The notes: generated by a model from the letters alone, not told the origin. A DNA stretch of 47,798 nucleotides from an uncultured Gemmatimonadota bacterium (GCA_946887295.1 CAMPKP010000010.1:1-47798); one strand, 5' to 3'; positions 25,796-34,445 are shown, numbered from the stretch's first letter. Translations and numbers: made by a program.

Positions 25796-26803
25796 CTATG
25801 CCTCCGCGATGGAGCTCTCGACCGGGACGGCGCTCGGTCGGCGAACGGGCAGCCGCGAGCCGCTGGACAGCTCGCGCGCGTGCGTCCCCATGGTGACCAG
25901 CCGGAACGTGCGACCATACAGGTCGAGCACCCGCTGGAAGAGCGCCAGCTTGCGGCTGGTGGGCAGATCCATGGCCGGGAAGAACGCGAGCTGAGGCACC
26001 CGATCGCCGCCCAGAATGTCCAGCGGATGCAGGATGAAGCTGGGCGACATCCGGGCCAGGTCGCAGATCGCGAGCGAGGCCCTGAGGTAGGCGACCGCCA
26101 CCGGCTCGGAGAGCCGGCTCAGATACTGGATATAGGTGACGTGGAACGGCAGCTTGAGCCCCGGCAGCGTCGTCACCGGGATCTCGAGCATGGAGCGGTC
26201 GTGCTCCAGCTGCCAGCGGTACGGGCGCACCGGGCGGAGACCATCGCGCAGCGTGCCGAACAGCGCCTTCCGCCGCGCCCGCTCCGCGCGGTCCAATCCG
26301 GAGGCCCAGAAGTAGTAGGCCCGTGCGAGCGGCCCGAGGTACGTCGGCAGGGTGGACGCGTCGTACTGGTAGCCATTCTCCGCCAGCATCTCGAGAAGGG
26401 CGGGGGACCAGCTGTATCCGGGGCCGCGGAACCCGTAGGGCCGCTCGCCCGTCGCATCGGCGATGGCCTCCTGCGTACGGAGGAGCTCGGCCTCCAGGCG
26501 GGGACGGCTGTAGCGGTGGAGCCAGGGCTCGTGCTCGAACGAGTGGTTGCCGACCTCGTGGCCCCGCTCGACGATGGCGCGGAGCACCCGGCGGTTCCGC
26601 TCCAGAGCGGCATCCGCACCCACGATGAAGAAGGTCAGCTTGACCTGAGCCTCGTCCAGGGTGTCCAGCACCAGGGGGACGAAGTGGTCCAGGTAGCTCG
26701 GGCGCGAAGCCCAGGTCGGATCGCCGTGAGTGCGCAGATAGGTCCAGAGATCGTCCAGGTCGAGCGAGATGCTGGCGATCCTGCGATCGGTCGGTATCGT
26801 CAT
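25796..26803 (-). CDS. Polysaccharide deacetylase (NodB homology), active-site motifs intact
   Basis: The 335-residue product has NodB-fold motifs in order: SLDLDDLW (acidic base and metal ligand), VKLTFFIVGADA, the metal-binding GHEVGNHSFEHEPW (His-x3-His), YGFRGPGYSWSPALLEML, and FILHPLDILGGD near residue 270. There is no signal peptide, so it probably acts in the cytoplasm on lipid-linked or nucleotide-linked N-acetyl sugars. Its intact motifs contrast with the degenerate deacetylase domain encoded at 28145-29938 in the same operon. It is one base from the FAD oxidoreductase gene upstream and two from asnB downstream. Confidence 0.9.
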   Translation of the reverse strand: MTIPTDRRIASISLDLDDLWTYLRTHGDPTWASRPSYLDHFVPLVLDTLDEAQVKLTFFIVGADAALERNRRVLRAIVERGHEVGNHSFEHEPWLHRYSRPRLEAELLRTQEAIADATGERPYGFRGPGYSWSPALLEMLAENGYQYDASTLPTYLGPLARAYYFWASGLDRAERARRKALFGTLRDGLRPVRPYRWQLEHDRSMLEIPVTTLPGLKLPFHVTYIQYLSRLSEPVAVAYLRASLAICDLARMSPSFILHPLDILGGDRVPQLAFFPAMDLPTSRKLALFQRVLDLYGRTFRLVTMGTHARELSSGSRLPVRRPSAVPVESSIAEA

Positions 26804-26804
26804 A

Positions 26805-28148
26805 TCATCTGGCCGCGACGGCGCGGCGGGGTACGAGCTCCAGGAAGGCCGCAGCCTGCCGGTCGGCGAGCGTCACGGTCTCGTTGACGTTGAGCGTGCC
26901 GGCCGCGATCTGGGCACCGTTGACCACGTACACACCCGGGATCGAGGTGCGCAGCGGCGGCAGCGCGTCGCGCGAATAGTTCAGCGTGGACAGCGCGAGC
27001 ACGTCCCGGGCCCGCGCCACGCGCGAGCTCACGACGTCGTCCCGCCGCAGCCTGGGGTACATCCTGAGGAGCGCCTCGACCGACTCCTCCACGATGTCCT
27101 CGTCGGAGCGGCTCCATACCGGGCTCTTCTGGGTCAGGTAGCGCGGCAGGTACACCAGCGTATGTCCCCCGAAGCGCTCGCGATCGACCAGGGCGGTCAT
27201 CTCGATGACCGCGGTGAAGGGAACCCACTCGTCCGTTATGCTGGTGATGTAGCGCCCGCCGAGCGGCTGCTTCAGCAGCAGCGAGGGACAGATGATCCCC
27301 TGGTACACCACCCGCTGCAGCCTCGCCCGCTCGGCCGGCGTCAAATCGGGGCACATGGCGCCGGCCTGCCCGCACGGCACCGTCAGCAGGGCCGAATCGA
27401 ACTCCCGCTCGGTGCCGTCGGCGAGCCGCACGGTCACGCCACCGGGCATCGGCCGCACGGCCGACACGGGGGTGCCGCATGCGAACTCCACCCCCATCTC
27501 CTCCAGCCGCTGGCGGAAGCGGCTGAGGATGAGGTCGTAGCCGCCGTCCACGTAGCCGAACATCTCGCGCTTGAGCCCCGAGCGCCGCGCCGCGTACATC
27601 CGCGCGATGATGGCCCAGATGAACGCCGCGCTGGCGCGCTCGGCGTTCTCGCCGAGCTTGCTGCGCAGCAGGGGGAGCCACAGCCGCTGATAGGTGCCTT
27701 CACCCGACCACCGCGTCAGCCATGCCGAGGCGGTCTCCCGCTCGAGCCCCTGCCAGTCGGTGATCCGGGAGGCGTGCATGATGGTGGCCGCAAGACGGGC
27801 CTTCTCGATCAGGCCGAGCGGCGGAAACCTGAGAAAGTCGAGGCTGGTGGTGAGCGGATGAAACCGTCCGCCGGCATAGCACGCCGTGCGGGTGAATCCC
27901 CACCGGAGCCTGTCACCCAGATCCAGCTCATCGAGCAGGCGCAACAGCTCGGCGTCGGACTTCAGGATGACGTGATAGAACCGATCCCATTGATACGTGC
28001 CGATCGGGTCGCTGGAGGCGAGCCCCCCGGGGGCCGGGGCGGCCTCGATGACCGTCGGCTGCATGCCGGCGCTCCTCAGGCGGAGCGCGAGCGTCATGCC
28101 GAGAATGCCGCCGCCGACGATGGCGATGCGGGAGTCGCCGGTGCTCAC
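26805..28148 (-). CDS. FAD-dependent oxidoreductase, protoporphyrinogen-oxidase-like
   Basis: The 447-residue protein begins with GTG at 28148, overlapping the previous stop as GTGA. It has an N-terminal FAD-binding motif (IAIVGGGILGMTLALRL), the second conserved element IEAAPAPGGLASS, YQWDRFYHVIL, and a C-terminal PGVYVVNGAQIAAGTLNVNE that contacts FAD. It belongs to the amine-oxidase-like flavoproteins often found next to DPM1-like glycosyltransferases and membrane mannosyltransferases. The substrate is unknown; a sugar or polyprenyl-sugar is a guess. It shares fold and operon with the protein at 20138-21487, but the two are not close copies. Confidence 0.82.
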   Translation of the reverse strand: MSTGDSRIAIVGGGILGMTLALRLRSAGMQPTVIEAAPAPGGLASSDPIGTYQWDRFYHVILKSDAELLRLLDELDLGDRLRWGFTRTACYAGGRFHPLTTSLDFLRFPPLGLIEKARLAATIMHASRITDWQGLERETASAWLTRWSGEGTYQRLWLPLLRSKLGENAERASAAFIWAIIARMYAARRSGLKREMFGYVDGGYDLILSRFRQRLEEMGVEFACGTPVSAVRPMPGGVTVRLADGTEREFDSALLTVPCGQAGAMCPDLTPAERARLQRVVYQGIICPSLLLKQPLGGRYITSITDEWVPFTAVIEMTALVDRERFGGHTLVYLPRYLTQKSPVWSRSDEDIVEESVEALLRMYPRLRRDDVVSSRVARARDVLALSTLNYSRDALPPLRTSIPGVYVVNGAQIAAGTLNVNETVTLADRQAAAFLELVPRRAVAAR

Positions 28149-29938
28149 AGGGTCGCCGCCGACGCCGATGCGCCCTGCCGCCGCAACCGGGCCTGGGCCA
28201 CATCGAGGAGGAGCCCCATGTGTCCCCAGACCGTGCGGAGGACCTTCATCTTGGACTGGCCGAGGACCCGGACCTCCAGCGTGGTCGGATATTCGACCAC
28301 GCGTCGGCCCGCGAGGTCCAGCCGTGCGATCATCTCGGCGATGCCGAGGAAGCCCGGACGCTCGATCTCGAGGGCGATCGCGGCCTCCTTGCGATACACC
28401 CGGAAGCAGCTCGTGTAGGTGAAGAGCTTCTGCTGAAGCACCACCCGGTACAGTCGCGAGAGCGTCTTGGAGAGGATCAGGCGCCAGCCCGGAACGTTAC
28501 GGACCCCGCCGGCCGGGTGATACGGCGACGCGGTGACGACATCCACGTCGTCCCGCAGGAGAGGGATCATGTGCCCCAGCTCGTGGGGATCGTACGTGCA
28601 ATCGCAGTCGATGGAGCAGACCACCTCGGTCTTCGCATGCTGCAGGCCGGTTCTGATCGCCGCGGCGATCCCGCGGTTGCTGTCGTGCCGAACCAGGAGG
28701 CAATCCGGCCGCGATCCGAACAGGGCCTGGAGCAGGCTCCAGGTGTCGTCGGTACTGCGATCGTCGACGAACAGGAAAGTGAAGGCGTACTCCCGCCCGA
28801 AGGCCATGGCCAGGTCGGCGAGCGCACTCTCGAGATAGCGCAGCGACTGCGTCTCGTTGTAGCAGGGCACCACGACAGTGACCGCCATCGGCGCGCCCCG
28901 GCTGGGACCCTGAGACGCCGCCCGCGGTGCCCGACCTTCCTCGGAGGCCACCCGCGGGGCCGAGGAGTCGTTGGAGGCGCGGATGTGGACCGGGGCGGGA
29001 TCGAGTCCGAGGTGGGCGGCGACGCTGACGAACGGGTGGGCCGTCAGCAGGTCGCGCAGCCGGGTGGGCATGCGCTCGAGGTTCCGATACTGTCGGAGCC
29101 GCACCGTGGTGGACGCCGACAGAACGCGAGGTTGCTCGGGATCCAGCTCCCAGGGCCGCAGGTACATGACGTAAGGCTCGGTGCGGCCGCGGCTCCACTG
29201 CGCGACCGTGCGCCGGAACCATGCCTGGGGAAGCAGCCGGAGCGCGGCCCCTCCACCGACCGGAAGCGCCAGCCCGAAGACGTCGACCGAGGAAAGCGCG
29301 ATCTCGCGGACGCCCGGGCGGGTGTGCGCCGCGGACCGAGACCCCTTGAGCGCCGACAGAGGCCTGGAGAGCAGCACCGGGCGGGTGCTCGAATCGTATG
29401 AGTACCCGGCCTCGGCGAGCACCTCCAGCAGCCAGAGCTCGTCGGCGCGGAGCCAGGCGCCCGAGGCACGATACCCATGGACCCGGGTGCCGGTGATCTG
29501 CTCCAGCCGGTCGCGGTCCCGGGTCACCGCTTCGAGCGCGCGGCTCGGCCCCAGATCAGCCGGGCGGGAATCGAGGTCGCCCCGCACTGCGATCTCGTGC
29601 CCCGCGACGCTGATGTCACGGATCAGATCGGGAGCGGCCTCCACGATCTCGCTGCCGACAAAGAACGTCGCCTGCACTCCGCAGGAGTCCAGAAATTCCA
29701 CGGTCCGCCGCGTACTGCCGGCCAGCCGGCTCTCGAAGCGATGCCAGGTCTCCGACCGGATCCAGGGACGCAAGGGCGCCGCGTGGAAGTAGTCCTCCAG
29801 CGTGACGGTGCAGAGGTATCCCGAGGGCGCTTCGCGGGGGCGCGTCACACCGCCGCTGACAGCATGGTGGAGGGGCGACTTTCCGTTTCCGTTCGGGTGG
29901 TGGGCCGATGGAACGGTCGGGCCGGCTGCGAGATCCAT
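28145..29938 (-). CDS. Fusion: degenerate DUF3473-type polysaccharide deacetylase + DPM1-like GT2
   Basis: From ATG 29938 the product has 597 residues. Residues 40-310 match XrtA/PEP-CTERM-locus deacetylases (LEDYFH, ATFF, GHEIA, DSSTRPV, WELDPEQPRV), but catalytic positions are changed: the usual DVED is TLED (Thr46), the metal His residues of the SHGxxH motif are Arg119 and Asp123, RAPSF is RASGA, and the late HPWE is RPWE (Arg261). A low-complexity linker (about 318-350) leads to a GT2 domain (352-597) with VVPCYNETQSL, FVDDRSTDDT and CSIDCDCTYDP. The GT2 resembles dolichyl/polyprenyl-phosphate mannose synthases. The frame is open back to a TTG at 30085, but that is less likely a start. 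It is the first gene of the minus-strand operon. Confidence 0.85.
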   Translation of the reverse strand: MDLAAGPTVPSAHHPNGNGKSPLHHAVSGGVTRPREAPSGYLCTVTLEDYFHAAPLRPWIRSETWHRFESRLAGSTRRTVEFLDSCGVQATFFVGSEIVEAAPDLIRDISVAGHEIAVRGDLDSRPADLGPSRALEAVTRDRDRLEQITGTRVHGYRASGAWLRADELWLLEVLAEAGYSYDSSTRPVLLSRPLSALKGSRSAAHTRPGVREIALSSVDVFGLALPVGGGAALRLLPQAWFRRTVAQWSRGRTEPYVMYLRPWELDPEQPRVLSASTTVRLRQYRNLERMPTRLRDLLTAHPFVSVAAHLGLDPAPVHIRASNDSSAPRVASEEGRAPRAASQGPSRGAPMAVTVVVPCYNETQSLRYLESALADLAMAFGREYAFTFLFVDDRSTDDTWSLLQALFGSRPDCLLVRHDSNRGIAAAIRTGLQHAKTEVVCSIDCDCTYDPHELGHMIPLLRDDVDVVTASPYHPAGGVRNVPGWRLILSKTLSRLYRVVLQQKLFTYTSCFRVYRKEAAIALEIERPGFLGIAEMIARLDLAGRRVVEYPTTLEVRVLGQSKMKVLRTVWGHMGLLLDVAQARLRRQGASASAATL

Positions 29939-30192
29939 ATACGAGCGTCTCTCGTCGGTTGTCGACCAATCACGGAAGCCGATTGGTACGGCCGCCTGAG
30001 AGGACGTTGTGGAGGTGGACGCGCACTGCGGTATTGGCCCTGAGCGGAGCAAGCTCCAGGCCGCATCTAATAACCGCAGGGTCAACGATTTAGGTTACTT
30101 GAGAGGGCAGGCTGTAGCAGGGGCGCTGCAACAAATGATAGGCTCGATCCAAGGCGAGGCAGGAGCCGAAAAACCTCGCCCTTGGCGCCCGC
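29939..30192. promoter_or_regulatory. Intergenic region between two minus-strand operons
   Basis: This 254-bp gap separates the ACP-ending operon from the deacetylase-GT2 operon, both leftward. A hairpin lies at its right edge. The AT-richer part at 30068-30105 (minus strand GTAACCTAAATCG, TATTAG) is the likeliest place for a promoter of the downstream operon, but I cannot fix -35 and -10 boxes. Confidence 0.4.
30149..30185 (-). terminator. Strong hairpin directly after the acyl carrier protein gene
   Basis: CCAAGGCGAGG (30149-30159) pairs with CCTCGCCCTTGG (30174-30185): an 11-bp stem with one bulged base and a 14-base loop. It starts 7 bp after the ACP stop. There is no T-run after it on the minus strand, so it may be a weak or factor-assisted terminator or a 3'-end stabilising stem. 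Confidence 0.5.
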
Positions 30193-30453
30193 CTACGCCG
30201 CCGCCCGAAGACGGGCGACGATCGAGGCGATTCCGTCGATGGTGGAAAACTCGTCGGACATGAGGACCTCGTCCGGGAGGTTGACCTGGAACTCCTGCCC
30301 GATGAATGCCAGGAGCTCGACCACGCCCACCGAGTCCACATATCCCATCTCGAACAGCCGTTGGGATCGCGAGAACCGGCTGTCGTTCGGGCTGACGCGA
30401 AACTGGGTGCGGACGAACTCCTCCACCCGGTCTCCGACCTGTGCGGCGGTCAT
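30193..30453 (-). CDS. Acyl carrier protein
   Basis: The 86-residue product has the four-helix acyl/peptidyl carrier layout, with the phosphopantetheine attachment serine at position 41 in the motif MGYVDSVGVVELLAF at the start of helix II. The rest (FIGQEFQVNLPDEVL, STIDGIASIVARL) fits helices III and IV. It is too small and diverged from housekeeping AcpP to be the fatty-acid synthase carrier, and its gene overlaps the asparagine-synthase-like gene as ATGA. It is thus likely a dedicated carrier, loaded by the AMP-forming ligase three genes upstream. It is the last gene of its operon. Confidence 0.9.
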   Translation of the reverse strand: MTAAQVGDRVEEFVRTQFRVSPNDSRFSRSQRLFEMGYVDSVGVVELLAFIGQEFQVNLPDEVLMSDEFSTIDGIASIVARLRAAA

Positions 30454-31751
30454 ACTGCCTCCGGAATGCGTGGAGCCGAGGCGCGGTAACGCCCGGCACG
30501 TATGAAGCGGTCGAGCGCGCCGAGATCGCTCAGGCCGTGCAGCTCGGCGAACCGGCTCTTGAGAGCGAGCGCGTCGATGCCCCGGTCGAGACAAAGGCCT
30601 AGCACACCGCGCCCGACGTCCACATCGCCCACCTGGGCCCGTGTCTTGGGCCGGGTGTAGACGTACTCCGGCACCCGGTCGCCGAACATGTACCGACTGA
30701 GCAGATCCTTCCGCTTCGGCTCGGCGAGAAAGGCATCGGGCAGTGCCAGATAGTGGTCCACCGCTGGCGCGTAGACCTGTACGGCTGGCAAGCCCCAGGC
30801 CTGGAATGGGCCTACTTCGCGGTGCGAGGTATCGAGCCCGCGAACCAGCGCGGCCTGAAGCGCCGGCGGAGCCAGGCGCGGCAAGGCGTAATAGGTCCTT
30901 CCACCGAGCTGCTCGGCGTGATAGTCCACCAGGTACTCGTTGGGAAGATCGCCCGTCAGCACCAGGCACTCGCCGGCGCCGCGGGCGGAGGCGATCGCCC
31001 GGCCGAGTGCGTGGTTGACCAATGCGGCATGGACGTTGAAGTCGCGCCAGTCGATGCCCTCCCGAAGGACTGCGTCCAGACCGTCCAACAGCTCGTCGGC
31101 GGTGGGAGTGACCAGGAGGAGCTCGAGACCGAACTCCGTAGCCAGCCGTTCCGCCGTCAGACGGTCTGCGCTCGGCGGACCCTGGCCCCGCCGCAGGTCG
31201 AAGCTCACCGGCACCACGCGGGGGAAGTGCTCCAGCGCCAACATGAGCACGCCGGTGCTGTCCAGACCTCCCGACAGGCATACGAAGGCCGTGGCCCCGC
31301 GATGCGCCTCCGCGAGGGCGGCGCAGTAGCAGTCGAGAGTGGCCCGCAGCTCCCGGGCGATCACCTCGACGGCACCCTCACTCCGGTCTTCCCGGGGCTG
31401 CCGCCTGGGGGCATCGAGCGGCGTGACGGTGCTCGCGCCGTCCGCCGTCAGGTCGATCACCGACCCAGCCGGAACCGAATGAATCGCGTCGAAGGCGACC
31501 CCCGCCTCGACCAGCCGCCAGGGCCGGGCGGCCATGAGTATGTCACCGCCGGTCCCCGTCGACCAGAAAAGCTTGTTCAATCCCAGGGGGTCCCGCGCGA
31601 CCCGTGTATCGGACCCGTTGCGGGAGACGCAAGCGTAGGCCCCCCGCAGCCCGCGAGGCACGGCTGCCCCGCACTGATCGGAGAGCCAGAGCCGGCCATC
31701 CCCCCATCCGAAGTTCGGATCGAGCTGGCCGATCAGGGACACTCTCGTCAT
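30450..31751 (-). CDS. Asparagine-synthase-like amide ligase lacking the glutaminase cysteine
   Basis: The 433-residue product keeps the ATP-pyrophosphatase loop CLSGGLDSTG (Ser160 to Gly167) and the C-terminal synthetase domain. Its N-terminus is a shortened Ntn-type domain: it starts MTRVSLIG with no Cys2, but retains ARDPLGLNKLFW and SVPAGSVIDL from the second half of the glutaminase fold. Known relatives with such a lost nucleophile include beta-lactam and carbapenam synthetases and lasso-peptide cyclases, which form an amide using an amine other than glutamine-derived ammonia. It overlaps both neighbours by 4 bp (aminotransferase upstream, ACP downstream), so the substrate may be carrier-bound. 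The exact reaction is unknown. Confidence 0.87.
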   Translation of the reverse strand: MTRVSLIGQLDPNFGWGDGRLWLSDQCGAAVPRGLRGAYACVSRNGSDTRVARDPLGLNKLFWSTGTGGDILMAARPWRLVEAGVAFDAIHSVPAGSVIDLTADGASTVTPLDAPRRQPREDRSEGAVEVIARELRATLDCYCAALAEAHRGATAFVCLSGGLDSTGVLMLALEHFPRVVPVSFDLRRGQGPPSADRLTAERLATEFGLELLLVTPTADELLDGLDAVLREGIDWRDFNVHAALVNHALGRAIASARGAGECLVLTGDLPNEYLVDYHAEQLGGRTYYALPRLAPPALQAALVRGLDTSHREVGPFQAWGLPAVQVYAPAVDHYLALPDAFLAEPKRKDLLSRYMFGDRVPEYVYTRPKTRAQVGDVDVGRGVLGLCLDRGIDALALKSRFAELHGLSDLGALDRFIRAGRYRASAPRIPEAV

Positions 31752-32908
31752 GCGGCCGCCAACCGTCGCAGACTCTCGAGCCCGCCTTCGAGCATGCGTG
31801 CCCCGCCGGTGAGGGAGAGGCGGAAATGACCGCGATGGTGGAACACCGGCGCCGGAAGCACCAACGTCCCCGCCTCCGCCAGACGCCAGGCGAAATCGAA
31901 ATCGTCCCGCCCCTCCGGCGTCGCGACGTAGACGAACAGCGTCGCATCCGCCGGCGTGACACGGTAGCCAGCGGACGTAAGCTCCCCGGTCACGAGCCGT
32001 CGCCACTCGTCGATCGGGCCGAGGTCGTGCCGCAGCTGGAGCAGCTCGGGAACCACGGCCTGCATGAGAGCCGTCGGCGTACAGAAGCCCAGGATCCGAG
32101 CCCAGCGCACCAGCTCGGCCGCGAGCTCGTCCCGCTGGGGATGCCGTGGGGAGACCGCGAGGTAACCGATCCGCTGGCCCTGGATGAAGTGGTACTTCCC
32201 GAAAGAATAGACCATGACGGTCGCCGGCCACTCGGCGGCCGCATCCGCGTGGAGCCCGGGGGCGGCGAAGTCGCGGTGGGTCTCGTCGGCGATCAGCGTG
32301 ATCCGCCGGCCCCATCGCCGCTCGGCCACGGTCAGGGCCGCGGCAAGGCGGGCGAGGTCGGCCGGCGGATAGCTCCGGCCGGCGGGATTGGACGGGTTGC
32401 TCAGCAGCACGGCGGAGGTCCGCGGACTCAAGACACGCTCGATGGCCTCGACGTCGAGCTCGAAGCCCGGGCCGGGCAGCGGAACGTGGGTGGGCACCAG
32501 GCCGAGGGACAGAGCGTACAGTGGATAGTCGAGCCAGCAGGGAACCGGGATCACCACTTCGTCCCCCGGGTCGCCCGTGGCGCGCAGGGCCAGGTGGAGC
32601 GCCGCCATCGCTCCCGGCGTGAGGACGACATCCTGGTAGGTGTACTCGAGGCCGCCTCGCGCCATCAGGTCGTCGGCCACCGCACGCCGGATCAGGGTCT
32701 GCCCGCCAAAAGGGCTGTACTGCAGGTCCAGCAGCCGCTCCCGGTCCAATCCGCGGCGAAGCACGTCACGGACGCTCCCGCTGACGCCCTCGTACGGATT
32801 GGCGTACGACAGGTCGCAGAGCCGATCACCCAGGCGGACGGCACGCCGGCGGATCGCCTCGAACTTCTCGAGGGGGCGCAGCAGCACCTCCATGTCCGGT
32901 GGGATCAC
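31748..32908 (-). CDS. PLP-dependent aminotransferase, class I/II
   Basis: The 386-residue product is a fold-type I PLP enzyme. The Schiff-base lysine is Lys238 in YSFGKYHFIQGQRIGY, followed by the phosphate-contacting arginine. Upstream are LTPGAMAALHLAL (cofactor loop), LLSNPSNPAGRSYPP and ADETHRDF, where the common Tyr of the DExY motif is His. It could aminate a keto substrate or act as a PLP-dependent decarboxylase/acyltransferase, although the class I aminotransferase pattern is clear. The GTG start at 32908 overlaps the AMP-ligase stop (GTGA) and its stop overlaps the next start (ATGA), so it is translationally coupled to both. Confidence 0.9.
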   Translation of the reverse strand: MIPPDMEVLLRPLEKFEAIRRRAVRLGDRLCDLSYANPYEGVSGSVRDVLRRGLDRERLLDLQYSPFGGQTLIRRAVADDLMARGGLEYTYQDVVLTPGAMAALHLALRATGDPGDEVVIPVPCWLDYPLYALSLGLVPTHVPLPGPGFELDVEAIERVLSPRTSAVLLSNPSNPAGRSYPPADLARLAAALTVAERRWGRRITLIADETHRDFAAPGLHADAAAEWPATVMVYSFGKYHFIQGQRIGYLAVSPRHPQRDELAAELVRWARILGFCTPTALMQAVVPELLQLRHDLGPIDEWRRLVTGELTSAGYRVTPADATLFVYVATPEGRDDFDFAWRLAEAGTLVLPAPVFHHRGHFRLSLTGGARMLEGGLESLRRLAAA

Positions 32909-34410
32909 GCGCCTCGGGCCGCCTGGAGGTCGTGCTTGCCGCTGCTGGTCCGGGGCAGCTCCGCTCTGACCTCGATCCGGCTCGGCTGCATGTACCGGGG
33001 CAGCTCCGCCCGGCAGAACTCCTGCAGCCGCTCGAGCGCGCCGTCCAGCTTGAGCACCACGTAGGCCACGATGCGCTCCCCGCGCTCCGGATCCGGCTCG
33101 GATCCGACGATGCCTTCCTGCACCTGCCCCGATGCGTAGAGCGCTTCGGCGACCTCATCCGGGCTCACCCGATAGCCCAGCGTCTTGATCATCCTGTCGC
33201 GGCGGGCGACGTAGTAGAGCCAGCCGTCCTTCTCGCGCCTGACCAGGTCGCCGGAGAACACCACCCGCTCCGCTTCCGGCGCGCCGGCCGGCCGCAGCGG
33301 GTGAGGGCGGAACACGCGCGCGGTGGTCTCGGGATCGTCCCAGTAGCCGAGTGCCACCGTGGGCCCCCGGTGGACCAGCTCCCCCACTTCGCCGGGATCG
33401 CACGCTGTCAGATCCTCTCGAACCACGAGGATCTCCGCACCCGGAATCGCCATTCCGATCGCGTCGGGATGCCGATCGGCCTCGGCCGGCGGCAGATACG
33501 TGCTGCGGAAGGCCTCCGTGAGCCCATACATCAGGAAGAGCTCGGCCCCCGGATGGGCCCGGCGGAGCGTTCGCACCGCTTCGACCGGCAGGCGTCCACC
33601 GCTGTTGGTCAGCACCCGGAGTCGCGGAAGCGGCTGGCTCCGGAAGGAATCGGTCGCGAGCAGCTGGAGCCAAAGCGGCGGGACGGCAGCGAGCACCGTG
33701 GCCTCCAGCGAGCGGAGGCTCGCCACGATCTGCTGGGGGATGGGTGAGCGCTCCACGATCAGCGCGGCACCGTTGCCCACCGCGCACAACAGCTGGTTGA
33801 AGCCGTAGTCGAAGCTGAACGGCAGCAGGCTGGCGATCCGGTCGTCCCCGGTGATGCCGAGGTAGGTGGAGACGGACCTGGCGCCCGCCCAGAGGTTGGC
33901 GTGCGTCAGGGTCACTCCCTTGGGCTGGCCCGTCGAGCCCGAGGTATAGATGATCTGGGCGACGTCGCCGCCGACCCGCTCCACCGGAGCCGCAGGGTCG
34001 GCGGCCGGGATGTCGCTGGCCAGGGCGATGGCCGCACTCGTATCGGGCGGGCGGGGCTGGCGGGCGAGGAGGTCGGCAGAGGTGATGAGCACACGCGCGC
34101 CGGCATGCTGCAGGATGTGCTCGATCTGCCTCGGACGGAGCGACTCGTTGACGATGACCCCGATCGCCCCGACCGCGACCGCCCCGAAGAAGGCGGCGGC
34201 CGCCTCCGACCCGCGCTCGAGGAAGACGGCGACGCGGTCGCCGGGACCGACACCCAGCTCGCGGAGGCGGGCGGCGATGGAGCCGGCCCGATCGCGCAGG
34301 GCGCGGTAGTCGACCCGTGCCGAGCGCTCGATCACCGCGGGATGATCACCGGCCCGATCAGCGGCCTCCCACAACATCCTCGCGATCGACCCATCCATGG
34401 ACGCGCACAT
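32905..34410 (-). CDS. AMP-forming acyl/aminoacyl ligase (ANL superfamily)
   Basis: From ATG 34410 the protein has 501 residues. ANL motifs are in order: the P-loop IIYTSGSTGQPKG (about 153-165), MYGLTEAFRSTYLPP (motif A5), FSGDLVRREKDGWLYYVARRD (A7), MIKTLGYRVSP (A8) and the C-terminal catalytic lysine in SSGKHD. The enzyme adenylates a carboxylic acid and passes it to CoA or to a carrier pantetheine; the ACP in the same operon is the likely acceptor. It resembles the AMP-forming ligases of exosortase-A-associated EPS loci. The frame is open to 34488, but ATG 34410 or 34398 fits homologues better. Substrate (fatty, amino or hydroxy acid) cannot be read from the sequence. Confidence 0.88.
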   Translation of the reverse strand: MCASMDGSIARMLWEAADRAGDHPAVIERSARVDYRALRDRAGSIAARLRELGVGPGDRVAVFLERGSEAAAAFFGAVAVGAIGVIVNESLRPRQIEHILQHAGARVLITSADLLARQPRPPDTSAAIALASDIPAADPAAPVERVGGDVAQIIYTSGSTGQPKGVTLTHANLWAGARSVSTYLGITGDDRIASLLPFSFDYGFNQLLCAVGNGAALIVERSPIPQQIVASLRSLEATVLAAVPPLWLQLLATDSFRSQPLPRLRVLTNSGGRLPVEAVRTLRRAHPGAELFLMYGLTEAFRSTYLPPAEADRHPDAIGMAIPGAEILVVREDLTACDPGEVGELVHRGPTVALGYWDDPETTARVFRPHPLRPAGAPEAERVVFSGDLVRREKDGWLYYVARRDRMIKTLGYRVSPDEVAEALYASGQVQEGIVGSEPDPERGERIVAYVVLKLDGALERLQEFCRAELPRYMQPSRIEVRAELPRTSSGKHDLQAARGA

Positions 34411-34445
34411 CGACAGCGACAACGTTTCGGCCCTCCCCTGGAGTC

